Shown: positions 1-11,000 of the stretch, one piece after another
How positions within the stretch are numbered: position 1 is the stretch's first letter
Layout: each line of letters begins with the position of its first letter
NCBI GenBank assembly: GCA_000226015.1
Contig: JH154832.1
Span: forward strand, 215,631 to 272,339
Length of the DNA: 56,709 nucleotides
Direction of reading: 5' to 3'
DNA from: Mnemiopsis leidyi
Taxonomy: Eukaryota > Ctenophora > Tentaculata > Lobata > Bolinopsidae
Translations under genes and position numbers: made by a program
Notes under the pieces: model-generated
The model's database searches: none
Seen by the model: the letters and a program-made list of their open reading frames with translations, nothing else
What the model was told of the DNA's origin: nothing

Positions 1-304
1 TTGTATTGTATTGTATTGTATTGTATTGTATTGTATGTATTGTATTGTATTGTATTGTATTGTATTGTATTGTATTGTATTGTATTGTATTGTATTGTAT
101 TGTATTGTATTGTATTGTATTGTATTGTATTGTATTGTATTGTATTGTATTGTATTGTATTGTATTGTATTGTATTGTATTGTATTGTATTGTATTGTAT
201 TGTATTGTATTGTATTGTATTGTATTGTATTGTATTGTATTGTATTGTATTGTATTGTATTGTATTGTATTGTATTGTATTGTATTGTATTGTATTGTAT
301 TGTA
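1..304. repeat. TTGTA pentanucleotide microsatellite
   Basis: Uninterrupted (TTGTA)n apart from one 4-bp phase slip near position 36. The long open frames across it are an artefact of a stop-free 5-bp unit. It runs off the left edge, so its full length is unknown. Confidence 0.97.
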
Positions 305-722
305 AGAAGTGTTACGCCGAAAATTACTTACTTAATAGTTTTGCTTAAAACAGACTGTAAACTAAATAGGCGACACAACTGTTGGCATCTACAAAGGTGT
401 AACTATAATACTTATATAGTAGTAGAGTGCAGGTGATAGTAAGTGAATGTGAGTGTTGACAGTTGATATCACGAAATTTGGCACTACCACATGATAAAGG
501 AAATCATCTTGATCAAAAAAAAGGGCCTTGTTAGTTGTTATCTTTAGTGGTAATATTGACAAGAACTTTCGTGAATGTCAGCATATTCTGGAGTTTCATG
601 TTACCATTATAATTCAAATAATTTAATTGAACAATATACTAAACAATTTCCTAAACAATTTGCTAAACATATTTCTTATTAGCAGGACCAGGAATCAGAT
701 ATTCAATTTGTGTGAAATCAGA
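305..722. other. AT-rich unassigned stretch
   Basis: No convincing exon, RNA gene or repeat was seen between the microsatellite and the first MITE. Confidence 0.5.
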
Positions 723-724
723 TA

Positions 725-1235
725 CAGTCATCCCCCGATTTACCGGGCTTCTCGGGGGAAAGCAAAAATGCACGGTAAATCGGGGGACCCGGTAAATCGG
801 GGGAGTGCCATTTGGGGCCCGAAATTAGGTCTAAATTGTCTCATTATAAGTCTATATACCTTATTATATGTCTATATACCGTCTTTTGTCATTGGAACAA
901 TGTTAAATAAGTAAAAAGTGTTAGTCCGACTTTTATATTACATAGTTTTGACAACAAAATTTAACAGCTGCCTTGGAAATACAGGAGTTTGTCCTGGGTC
1001 TATTGTTCCAAAGCTTAGTATAAAACCTTATGTTACATATGGTGTATCACATCCTTGCATTGACAGGGCAAGATCCAATCATCCGAGCACCGAAAATTTC
1101 TATTGCAGCAAACTCAAAAAAAGTTCGAAAAAAATTGTTAGCTCAAATTTCGGGTAAAATTTCGGGGGAAAGGAATGAGGCCCGGTAAATCGGGGGACCC
1201 AGTAAATCGGGGCCCAGTAAATCGGGGGATGACTG
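725..1235. mobile_element. pogo/Tigger-like MITE, copy 1
   Basis: A 511-bp non-autonomous DNA transposon flanked by TA on both sides (723-724 and 1236-1237). It starts CAGTCATCCCCCGATTT and ends with the inverted form AAATCGGGGGATGACTG. Subterminal copies of GGTAAATCGGGGG occur near both ends. TA duplication and CAG-start termini are typical of pogo/Tigger (Tc1-mariner superfamily) elements. No transposase frame is present. Its interior matches the element at 3186-3540. Confidence 0.85.
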
Positions 1236-1598
1236 TATTAAAAAGCAGTGATGGCTTCAAATGGTCAAAAAGTTTCTTAACTAATAGTTCCAACTACCAA
1301 CTTACTAGTTTCACTTTTCAATAAAAACAAAATAACAGTCCGCAAGCAACCATTTGTGAGTGCAACGTAGAAAAAAACATCAGTTCAAATTTCTAGCAAC
1401 CTTGTCGGAGGGTTACTCGGTCCCCAATCATACTTAATTCTTAAAACAACAGCGGCAAAAAATGCCATTTGGTCTTATAGTGGCCGTGACCACTGTAATA
1501 ACTTATGGGTTGCTTGGTCATGGTCAGAGGGCAGAAGAGCCTTAGCCCCTCCCCTAAATACTGTTCATCTAAGTTAACAAAAGAATTGAAATTCTCAC

Positions 1599-2301
1599 CG
1601 TTATCTTTGTCCTCAGATTTAGGTTTACTCTGCCCAGCTATGATAATTTTCTTTCTCCTCATCAATGTTGGTAGGACTCTCCTACATTTTAGTTCTAACA
1701 TAGACTTGGCTAAGTGTGTCTTTTTCTGCTGCATCTGCCGTGCTTTTACCTTCTCTGGGTCCTTTGTATCGTCACTCACTGCAACGTAAGATAGTGTCAA
1801 AACTGCAACGTAGGATATCAAGCAATAGTTTCAAAACAAATCTGCAACACTTTTAGGATAAAAACCTAGGTTTAGTATGAAGTGAGGTTCAAAAAGGGTC
1901 ATTGCAAGCCACCAGTGTAATGGTCCTAAATTTCAACCTCACACAGTGCCTGTCAGTAGATGCTGACAGTACCTTTCTTATACTTTAGTTGATCTGGTCA
2001 CATTTTGATTGTTTAGTTTATTTGATTATTTTGAGTAAAGAGATTTGAATATAATATTTTTTCTTCTGAAGTAGTAACAATTATACACTATTAGAATAAG
2101 CAACTAGGTAAGTATTAGTCAAAGTTGATATAGTGCAGCACCTGAGTCCAACATCTCAATAAAACTCCTGCGGTTAGGTCGTTTAGCAAGAGGATACAAA
2201 ATATTGTCCTCCGATCTGCTGCGGGAACATAGTGGAGAGAACTCCAATCTCCTTTTCGATTCATTTGATGGGGTTGTACACTCCGAGCTCGATTCTGACA
2301 T
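1599..2301 (-). CDS. Unrecognised small basic protein (two exons seen)
   Basis: Exon 1 (2301-2142) starts at an ATG preceded by a TTTGTAG acceptor-like site, so the 5' UTR may be spliced. It encodes 53 residues rich in Ser and Arg, including KRRLEFSP, a possible proline-directed phosphosite. It ends in phase 1 at GACTCAG/GTGCTG. Exon 2 (1778-1599) follows a TTGCAG acceptor, is exactly 180 nt, is also phase 1 and ends AACG/GTGAGA. It encodes a Lys/Arg/Gln-rich, probably helical segment (KARQMQQKK, MRRKK). The matching phases support joining them. No later exon was found toward the MITE, so the 3' end is unknown; reading through the donor would add about 50 residues and then stop near 1441. I recognise no family. 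Confidence 0.4.
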
Positions 2302-2309
2302 TTTTAATC

Positions 2310-2846
2310 CTACAAACAAAGAGTGTGTGTATGAGTAAAGCAACTTGAAATAGAAATTTCCTAAAGATCCTCAGTCAGTAAACTGTTTTTTCGGCTAAAA
2401 TCAGATTTGCAGTTAATAAATACCTATTTCAGCAAAAAAGTACATAGACATAAATCTATTTTATTCAACCAACACTTTTTAACAACCTCAAAAAATAAAT
2501 GGAACTTCAAAGTGATTTAGTGACTTGAAATTATGCTAGAAACATCACTTTTAGTGGTGTAACCGATGACATAGTTTGTTGAGATTCTATGCTATTGCTG
2601 CAATCTCTGTCCATTTGAAAAATATGACATCTGTTTGGTTTTATCCAAATCCAGCCATAGATGATTTAAAACGTAGAAGAAGATTCTTTCTTTGGTTGCC
2701 TGGGTCTTACTACTCAGTCTTACTATGTAACAGGAAGGGGACAGTAGAGAGATTCATGCAGTGCCCAGTAATACTTTGGCTGCCAAATGGGACACAGAAG
2801 GGGCTTGTGAATGAGTTGTTTGCTTGAACCTGTGTAGCTGGGCTCA
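2310..2846. other. Unassigned stretch with a weak open frame
   Basis: A plus-strand open frame of about 80 codons (2576-2827) has no recognisable domain. It lies just upstream of a decayed LINE tail and may be part of the same dead element. Confidence 0.3.
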
Positions 2847-2849
2847 TTG

Positions 2850-3110
2850 CAAGGTGTCAGACACATTGCTAGTTATCATGGGCATGTATCCAATCTAAAT
2901 TTTCAATTAAATTCGCCTAACCAGGTGGAGCTGCTAATTAGATACGACATGCCACTAGAAGAAGTCTGCCAGGACTGCCCTTGTGGCAACCTCAACTCCA
3001 TGATTCATCGATCATGCACTATATCCTAGAGGAGTGCGCTAAGGGCATTTGCCTCTGCAATGACCGGGAAACGGTGATTAAGGGATTAAATGAGAAAGGG
3101 ATCCGTTAAA
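2850..3110 (+). pseudogene. Decayed LINE ORF2 C-terminal tail
   Basis: Frame-shifted coding remnant. One frame reads CQDCPCGNLNSMIH and the next continues YILEECAKG, then an L-N-E-K-G-I end. This C-x-x-C-x-C-G...H-I-L-x-E-C pattern is the zinc-binding tail found after the reverse transcriptase of many non-LTR retrotransposons. Frame changes and in-frame stops mark it as dead. Confidence 0.5.
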
Positions 3111-3185
3111 TGATCTAGAATCTTCCATGAGCCCCTAAGGTATAACTATTATTTGTAAAAGCCTGGGTACAGGTGTAACAAAATA

Positions 3186-3540
3186 CAGTCATCCCCCGAT
3201 TTTTTTCCACTGGGGCTTTTCGGGGGGAAAGCAAATATGCACGGTAAATCGGGGGACCCGGTAAATTGGGGGAGTGCCATTTGGGGCCCAAATTGGGTCT
3301 AAATTGTCTCTTATAAGTCTAGATACCGTCTTATGAGTCTATATACCGTCTTTTTGTCATTGGAATAATGTTAAATAAGTAAAAAAGTGTTATTCCGACT
3401 GTGTTACATAGTTTTGACAACAAAATTTAACAGTTGCCTTGGAAATAAAATGAATTTCGGGGGAAAGGAATGAGGCCCGGTAAATCGGGGGACCCGGTAA
3501 ATCGGAGCCCGGTAAATCGGGGGAAATCGGGCGATGACTG
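3186..3540. mobile_element. pogo/Tigger-like MITE, copy 2
   Basis: A 355-bp relative of the element at 725-1235, TA-flanked (3184-3185, 3541-3542). It starts CAGTCATCCCCCGATTT and ends in repeated GGTAAATCGG words and CGATGACTG. The interior GGTCTAAATTGTCTC... and CAGTTGCCTTGGAAATA segments match copy 1. The left end has a T-run in place of the expected ACCGGGC, and the right end carries an extra GGGGAAATCGG unit. Confidence 0.83.
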
Positions 3541-3542
3541 TA

Positions 3543-4157
3543 AAAATAAATTACAAAATACACCTTCTTAGGCAACGACCACCTCCGCAACACATTTACA
3601 CAACAGTAGTCTGCAAAGATGTTGTTTCAAAACCTGCACTTCTTCCTCTTGGCAATAAAGAATTTTCCCCTGGAACAACAGTTAAGCCAACAGTTAAGCC
3701 ACGCGGTTCTCGGGAAAAAGGACTCTGGTTAGAGCGTTACAAGACATTAATTGATGGTTTTCACCCAGTCCTTCCACATTCCAACATGTAGAAACCTTTT
3801 ATGAATATGAGAAAGATAAAATCTTCACAGTTCTTAAAGACGAAAAAGCAAACTTAACCCCTTTGTGGTATTAGCAACCGGTGAGAATGGTCCTAAGACC
3901 CAAAATGACGGCCCCTTAGGAGACTGGCCCAAAAGCTCCCAACAAAACTCTTGGCAATATTATATCTGTCTACCTTACAGCTTTGAGCTGCATAAGTCGG
4001 GTATAACAGCGACAATAAAACCTGACCAGACCTTTGCAAAAGTAAATGTTACGGGCTATATCATATCAAAGGGAAGCTTATGATTTTTAAAACCCAAAAT
4101 AGTCAATACAGAATAACTTTCACAGTAATGAACTTGTAAGAAAATAAAACGATCCTT
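3543..4157. other. Unassigned stretch
   Basis: Only short weak open frames, with no domain, splice-consistent exon or terminal repeat recognised. Confidence 0.35.
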
Positions 4158-4270
4158 GTACAGCAGCGCGCACCCTCCCGTCATTTTATTCTCGCTTCGA
4201 ATGAGGGTCGGACAAAGTCAGACAAATTTTTGACGAAATTATATGTTTCCATTATAGAGCAAAAAAGCTT

Positions 4271-4342
4271 CTGACGAGATGATATCCGTCCAACGTTCTA
4301 ACGTTCAGCTTTAGCTGCGTGAGTCGGGTATCACCGCGACAA
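4271..4342 (+). mobile_element. Tiny TTGACGAG/CGCGACAA element, copy a
   Basis: About 72 bp running TGACGAGATGATATCCGTC ... GCTTTAGCTGCGTGAGTCGG ... CACCGCGACAA. Flanks share AAAGCTT (4264-4270 and 4344-4350), consistent with an approximate 7-8 bp target duplication. Confidence 0.7.
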
Positions 4343-4528
4343 CAAAGCTTTGTTTGACTTTGTGATCCGACCTGGCGCTAGCCATAGGGCTATGCATAGT
4401 ATGCATATGTTGCCTTAGTTTAGCAAAATCAAATCACAACTGCTAAATACCTTGCTAAGCACGAATATCCCTGTGCAAACTTGGCGCCACTTGTCTCACG
4501 TTGTGACCCTTTTCAAAAAAAAATTTTT

Positions 4529-4612
4529 CCGGGGGGGCGTGGCCGCGCGCTTCGCGGCCACGCCGCCGCGCGCTTCGCGCGTGCCGGAGGCTGCCGCTTC
4601 GCGGCAGCAGGG
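4529..4612. repeat. Three consecutive GC-rich hairpins
   Basis: Perfect short inverted repeats in series: a 10-bp stem CGTGGCCGCG with loop CGCTT; a 6-bp stem CGCGCG with loop CTT; an 8-bp stem GCTGCCGC with loop TTC. All share the core CGCTTCGCG and lie in AT-rich surroundings inside the composite repeat island. Open frames here reflect only the lack of stops. Confidence 0.85.
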
Positions 4613-4950
4613 CTATACATTGTACAGCAGCGCGCACCCTCCCGTCATTTTATTCTCCTCTATTCGCTTCGAATGAGGGTCGACGAAGTCAGACAATGCT
4701 ATACAACGTGTAGCTTAGCAAGGCGCCACGAGATTATAGGACGGACGCGCGCGCGACGCAGAAGCTCACACCTATTCTGACCCACAGCGGCCAATTTTAG
4801 GCCAAAACCGTTCATATCATCCGGTTTGAACGGTTAAGGCCAATTTTTGGCCTTTTTCGGCTCTCTCGTTCAGAAAAAATAAAATTTCGTTTTAGGGTGC
4901 GTGTAAAAACTAATTAATGTGTATAATTACTCTTATTTTCGTGTAAAACT

Positions 4951-5025
4951 TTCATGTCGCGGTGCAGTGATACCCGATCACTCACGCTAAAGCGTTAAAA
5001 CGGTAGACGGATATAATCTTGTCAA
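4951..5025 (-). mobile_element. Tiny TTGACGAG/CGCGACAA element, copy b
   Basis: Inverted orientation, 75 bp, from TTCATGTCGCGGTG to ATAATCTTGTCAA. Flanked by an exact 8-bp duplication GTAAAACT (4943-4950, 5026-5033). Confidence 0.82.
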
Positions 5026-5035
5026 GTAAAACTAC

Positions 5036-5275
5036 ACTCTCTAGGAGGTGTCTCACATTTTATTTGAGGAAGGTTCAGGTGTCTCATAAAAACGTTGTTC
5101 ATACCATGATACCAGCAAAGCTAATTTTGCAAGGAGGTGTCATGTCTCAAATCAAAACAAATGTGAGACACCTTCTAAATTCAAAACGAATGTGAGACTC
5201 GAACTCCTCATAAAATCAAAACAATTTGGAGACACCTCCTAAATCAAAACAAATGTGAGACACTTCCCCGCTTGT
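5036..5275. repeat. Degenerate GTGAGACACCT tandem repeat
   Basis: Repeated AAATCAAAACAAATGTGAGACAC words (units of roughly 35-45 bp), some inverted as GTGTCTCACATTTTATTTGA. Noncoding, part of the composite island. Confidence 0.7.
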
Positions 5276-5629
5276 CTGACTTCGTCCGACCCTCATTATG
5301 GGAATAAAATGACAGGAGGGTGCGCGCTGCCGTACAATTCCCCGCGAATACCGTTTTCTCATCTCTATATGAACTAAACACGCGATTTAACGATTTTGCT
5401 AATCGCGCAATTAATCTTGCAAAATTGTCCCATATTTTTGTGACGATTTGGCATGGCGCCCCATGACGGCGCCCCCTGGCGTAGCCGGGGCTGCCAGGGC
5501 ATCTTTAGCTTTACACTGCTGGCCACGCCACGCGTGTAGCATGCGTAAGCACCTGGTTTGTGGTTTGGTGAAAACACTATCAATAGTTATTAGTTACAGA
5601 CTTCCTAACGAAAATAAATGTCTAGGTGA

Positions 5630-5705
5630 TTGTTGCGGTGATACCCGACTCACGCAGCTAAAGCTATCGTTTCGTTAGAACGTTAGACGGATATAATCTC
5701 GTCAA
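5630..5705 (-). mobile_element. Tiny TTGACGAG/CGCGACAA element, copy c
   Basis: Inverted copy of 76 bp from TTGTTGCGGTGATACCC to ATAATCTCGTCAA. Its original 8-bp target duplication is CTAGGTGA: left copy 5622-5629, right copy now split off by copy d and intact at 5779-5786. Confidence 0.85.
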
Positions 5706-5711
5706 CTAGGT

Positions 5712-5775
5712 TTGACGAGATTATATCCGTCTACCGTTCAGCTTTAGCTGCGTGAGTCGGGTATCACCGCGACAA
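5712..5775 (+). mobile_element. Tiny TTGACGAG/CGCGACAA element, copy d
   Basis: Forward copy of 64 bp from TTGACGAGATTATATCC to ATCACCGCGACAA. Exact 9-bp duplication CAACTAGGT (5703-5711, 5776-5784). The duplicated bases include the last three of copy c, so copy d landed on the end of copy c in opposite orientation and built a long hairpin. Confidence 0.92.
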
Positions 5776-5799
5776 CAACTAGGTGAGAGTAGATCTCCA

Positions 5800-5993
5800 T
5801 TCTCTAGAGCCTTCTCTGTAACATCAGAAGTCCCTCAAGGAACTGTATTTGGACCACAACTGTTTCCACTGTTAATCAATGATCTTCACGATGGTATTAG
5901 AAGCTTTCTCTCACTATTTGCTGATGACCTTAAGTTAGTTTCAAGCACAGCTGCTGACCTTAAGTTAATTTCAAGCACTGCTGCTGCGATCAG
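5800..5993 (+). pseudogene. LINE reverse transcriptase fragment
   Basis: One frame reads SEVPQGTVFGP, LLINDLHDGI and LFADDLKL, matching the conserved (S)GVPQGS-x-LGP, INDL and FADD blocks of non-LTR retrotransposon reverse transcriptases (CR1/jockey-like). FADD carries the two catalytic aspartates. A 33-bp direct duplication (DLKLxSSTAA twice) follows, and homology then stops. No endonuclease or further reverse transcriptase blocks are attached, so this is a dead fragment. Confidence 0.75.
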
Positions 5994-7045
5994 AAGTCCT
6001 TCTGTTTTCTTTTTGAGATCTTGCTCAACCATCCAGGACCATGAGTCTGGGTCTGCCAATTGCCATTGGTTGAACTTAACAAGGAAATTCGCCAGGGAGA
6101 ACTTTTCCTGTCCATCATTGTCTCCTTTGCTCTTCTCGTTGTGAAGAACCTTTTCTCCAAAAGAATCCTATTTTTGACAAAGGATTCCTTCAGACGTTCA
6201 ACCTCAGGATGAGAGCTATTCTTCACAAAGGTTGTTAGGGCATTCTCTTCACGGCATGCATTTTCTTCAGTGCTCTTTAACAAGTGTAAATATCTTGCAA
6301 ACCAAAACACATAAATGATAAACTTAAAGTTACACAAAATCAATTACCAAGTAAAACATCAAATACTATTCAACACTACTTACCAGCTGGTTGGTGGCTG
6401 CCCTCCAACCGTAAGCGAGTCCACTCAAACCACGCCGGTTATCCAGACCCCAAATAAAGCATCAATCCATCATTGCTAGAAAAGAAAGTTTGATCAAGGG
6501 AAGTTGGCTCGGTGAAACAGAAAAGGAAACCGAGACCAAAACCAACAACAGCGGCCTTTAAGTTGTCTGCTGGCGTACACTCGGTCTACATATCCTTGGG
6601 GATTATGAGCACCGTTTATATAATTTTCTATCCAGAGATATCAGTTCTTGAGCAGTCAAGTTAAGTATTCCTGCTCCATACCTAATAAGAGGCACTTCCC
6701 AGGTGTTTATAGCCTGCCTAGGGAACTTGCACGCAGTGAAGTTGGGTTTTGAGGACTTTTTAAGTCTCCAAACATATTCTTTGGTAATCAGTTCTTTCAT
6801 TTTTTATGGCTTCCAAATCTCCCAAATTTTTATACCCTTCTTAATCTAATCAACCAATTCTATCAACATTTGGGGGTGATATTCAATTAAAGACAGTTTT
6901 GTTACCCTTTGTGACTTGCAAATTTGTCCAGTCTGAACTCCATCTTGATATCCTTGCTGATCTCAGAGGTAGTATGCACCAGCTTTTCCATGTCTTATTA
7001 TGATGATGCATAAATTTGAAGATCATCCATGTAAAGGTGGCGTGA
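5990..7045 (-). pseudogene. Decayed LINE reverse transcriptase, C-terminal half
   Basis: On the minus strand the pieces run in the right order. The catalytic block HLYMDDLQIY lies near 7040-7020, followed by ISKDIKMEFRLDK, MKELITKEYVWRLKK (6800 downward), AINTWEVPLIRYGAG and a further LDRK block. Near 6200-6000, in shifted frames, comes a W-x-x-x-x-DLKKKTEG-like stretch. This order is typical of one clade of animal LINEs with a YMDD box. Stops and frameshifts are spread throughout. It is convergent to the separate fragment at 5800-5993. Confidence 0.7.
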
Positions 7046-8077
7046 TATGACCTTTACTATCAAGAGATAAATCAAACTGTGCAATGTTTTCAATATTAAC
7101 ATTCAAAGGAGCATCTAGGAGGTGCATTGATCTTCAATATTTTCTGACTTCCTATGGTATCTGTTTGTAGTAGACTTGAGGATAATGCAAGATCTAGAGC
7201 TAGGCTTTTTTTTGTCTGTGGGAACCCACTTTACCTTTTTGGCTTTTTCCATGGTTGTATCTAATATGTGGCATTTTGCCAACAGCACATTTCTCAGTTA
7301 GCTTTTACCAATTCCCCTTGGCTGGTTATTTTTTATTATTCACTGTCCCTGGCAAAGGTTTATGATTCATAAAATCATCAGATAAGTGGCTAGAAGACGA
7401 CTAGTGGCGGGGAGTTATGATTCATAAACTCATGATATGTGCGGTGTTGACCGCAACTCCAGGGGCATCAGCCAAACAGTCCCCGGCAAGGGGACCACTC
7501 AGGACAAGGGACTGGCACAAGGATCATTGAAAAACCTTCCCCTTGCTAGGCTTAGCTTGCAGATTAGCCTGGGGATTATTTTGGCTTCCTATATCTTCAG
7601 TAAGTTAAACTTGCAGACAAATGGTATTTTGGTTTAAAGATTATATTCTTTTCTTTGTCTGTGGGCACTCACTTCACCTCCCGTTTTGGCTTTTTAGAAA
7701 AAGTGGAGAATAAATGCTCATTTAGAATCTTGGATTTGGCTGCATTTTACGTATTGTACAAACTTTTTCCTGTATAAATTATTGAAATCTTGTGATCACA
7801 GCTTTAAGGCCATACACAGGGAAGAAAGATAAATGTAAACCAGGACAAGTTCTCGTTTTCCAATACCTGAACCACATATCTGATGAGATATCACAGGGAT
7901 GAACAAAGTTCTGTGCAAACAAATTAGCTCAACAAAATTAAACTTCAGTAGAAGTTAAAACACCTACAATCTTGTTCAACAGTAAGATAGATAATAGAAA
8001 GGACATACATTTCTAATATTTCTCAAATTCAGAATACAGTAATAATGTCATAAGAATTTGCGACTCTAAAGAAGAAC
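7046..8077. other. Probable upstream LINE debris and unassigned DNA
   Basis: The stretch next to the YMDD remnant probably continues the same dead minus-strand element, but I cannot align it block by block. A 66-codon plus-strand open frame at 7437-7637 has no recognisable domain. Confidence 0.3.
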
Positions 8078-11000
8078 ATGCCAACTTCTGATGACATACT
8101 GCCTCTCAAAAAAGTTAAGGTGAGTTTTAAGACCCACCGTATCGCATTCACCCTGTGGTATTAGTGCCCTTTAGTATTATCAACTGCTTTAATTAAATCA
8201 ACTCATGAAATGATTTGCTATCAAGCTCTTTTCATTTTCAATCAAGAATCTTTATCCGATTAGCTGTTTTCTTTTCTACCTCCTGCCTCTCTGCTAAAAC
8301 ATCTCTCTCCTAACCTAAACACATTTCCTCCCTGCCTACCAATCTTGCTGTCTCCTTGTCTCCCTGCCTCCAACCCTATCTCCCCTGCCTATAAACCTCC
8401 CTCCCTAAATGCCTCCTTCAGAAATCAGAAAGTTGGGGAGCTACATGTAAATTCTCAAGAGGAAACAGAAAATTGCCGAGTTAGTTTACGATTTATTGAT
8501 TTCTTTTAAACTTATGAATTTTGGTAATTTATTTGCATACTTTCATAGATAACAAGAATTGCGGCCGCTTTTATTGTGTCAGGCGACCGCTGAATTTCCT
8601 GTATCATGCCGTCGCTTATTGTCATTAAACCTCGAGGAATGAGGAATGAAAATACGCAACCTCGTACCAGACGTAATTTCGGTTAGTTTTCATTGTTCTG
8701 CACGCGTAAAATCAGACGCGCGAATTCACGCAGCCGTTCAATGCAGCCACAATTGAAACATTCCACGCTGCACGCGCAAAGTTTCGACACAATTGCGCGT
8801 TCTTTTCATCGTTTATTTCAAATATCTTAACTCAGCTCTGCATGACGTCGTTATTGTATTGTATGTGCCTTCTTCATCATTTATTCATGCTGCATTTTGT
8901 TTATGCTTCTAGCGTGAATTAATCGTTAAAAGGATTTGGTCGGAGCTGAGATTAAAATAGTGCTCATACATTCATTTCTCTTTGTCATTCGACAAATTAC
9001 TCAATAAAACTTAGGTTTGAAAGATTTTCTATTGTACTTTACTTTTACTTTTTTTGTTTTCCCTGATTGATCGTACATCTTGCTGTAGTTGTTGCGAGGC
9101 AATTATGTATACATTTCATGATGTGGAATACATTCAGCGACCTGAGGCAGTTAAAACCTATAATTGTAATCGTATACATAATTAAGTTTGATAAAGGAGC
9201 GTGCGCGCGGACGGACGGACGGACGGACGGACGGACGCTTTTTGAGCTAATTATCCAAATTTACGCTGTCGATCGCCAACCCTTGTTTTGTACTTTTTGT
9301 GCGCGTGCACAAAACGTATCAAAACAATCTTGCCATTTGGGCCCTTCGGGCCCAAATGGCAACATCGGGGAAAAAATAACTTTGCTTCAGTTTGCCCACG
9401 TATAATTAAGTTTTCTTGCAGTTTTCTGCTATCCCGTATGAATATTGAACACGTACATCCATACATAAACATGCTTAATCATGCAAAACAGCCAATCATA
9501 AAAATGTAATCAGCAAGGTATTTGAGAGTCTGCTGAAGTGGTGAATATAATAAAACTTGAAAGTGTCAGACATAAACGACGGAATTTTTGGGACTCCAAA
9601 TATCCAAACCTGTTCGCTTATTCTATTATTTCCCTGTTACACGTACTTATTACCCTGTTACACGTACCTATTACCTTGTTACACGTACTTATTACCCTGT
9701 TACACGTACCTATTACCCTGTTACACGTACTTATTACCTTGTTACACGTACCTATTACCCTGTTACACGTACTTATTACCTTGTTACACGTACTTATTAC
9801 CTTGTTACACGTACTTATTACCTTGTTACACGTACTTATTACCTTGTTACACGTACTTATTACCATGTTACATGTACTTATTTACCCTGTAACAGGAACT
9901 TGTTACCTTGTTACACGTACTTATTACCATGTTACACGTACTCATTACCATGTTACACGTAGAGAAGAAGTCAACAACAACATCACTGAACACATGCGTA
10001 ACTTAGCGGAAGAATGTTTTAAAAAAACGAAACCGCTAAAGAACAGTTTGACCTCAAAAAGCCCTGGTTTAACTGGGGTACACGTCTAGCTAAACGAGAG
10101 TTCAGAAAGGCAACAACAAGTACCGATATGTTTCCTCAGAGCGAGTTTCTAAGACACNNNNNNNNNNTACACGTACTTATACCTTGTTACACGTACTTGT
10201 TACCCTGTTTCACGTACTTGTTACCTTGTTACACGTACTTATTACCTTGTTACACGTACTTATTACCTTGTTACACGTACCTATTACCTTGTTACACCTA
10301 CTTATTACCTTGTTACACGTACCTGTTTCAGACAGTCCTATACCGTTAGCCCCCCACCTGGCCCGTGAGTGGAACTGCTGGGAAGAGAGTGACGACAGTG
10401 GCGACGAGGAGGAGGAGGTGAACTTTCGTTCTGTTGTCCAATGTCAGCTCAAAATAGCCCCTGTAAGTTATACTGGATGTCATGTCTCTGTTTTACTCAG
10501 TTAAATGCGGCTAATTATATATGTCAATGAGTATTGCTGTACTTTCTGCTTTCTAATTAACATAATCGTTATTGCTAGCATAGTTCTCGGTAAAATCTAG
10601 TTGGAAATGTGAATTTCATAATGTTATAATTTTTTCTATTTTGTGAAAGCTGCTTTCACTGAAAGCATAAACATGCAGAAACTGAAAATCCTGAAACTTT
10701 TGCCGATGTCATTTGTTGACCTTTGCTCAGTAAACAATTTTGATCAATGGTGCTATGACTCAGTGCTTTTAATCAATATGTATACCGCCATTTATTGAGT
10801 CTTTTAAATCCAAAATATATTGTACTGGATTGTTATAGTTTTGAGTAAAGTTTTTTAACTAAAGCACTGCATAGCTGGCTTCAACAATGACGATTGTTCT
10901 TATTTGAAAAAATGATAACAGGAATAGGCAATTACAATAATATTTTGAAGACACGCAGCCGTTACGTGGCTGATGTATTTATACATGATACCAGGGTGGC

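Larger units (their letters stand above)
4158..5337. repeat. Composite repeat island
   Basis: Three copies of a module containing GCGCGCACCCTCCCGTCATT, ATTCGCTTCGAATGAGGGTCG and a following AAGTCAGACAA: 4158-4234 and 4625-4698 forward, and 5270-5337 inverted. A flanking segment (TAAGCACGAATATCCCTGTG near 4455; GGACGGACGCGCG near 4740) recurs inverted at 20275-20345. The arrangement indicates an undescribed transposon family with nested insertions. No coding capacity. Confidence 0.7.

Noticed and set aside
1-436. Long YCIVL-repeat open frames at the left edge
   Set aside because: They arise from a stop-free 5-bp microsatellite open in all forward frames.
9538-10504. Long open frames across the TTACACGTAC repeats on both strands
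   Set aside because: The 21-bp unit keeps frames open by chance. Only the downstream part from 10332 has real splice sites and non-repeat protein.
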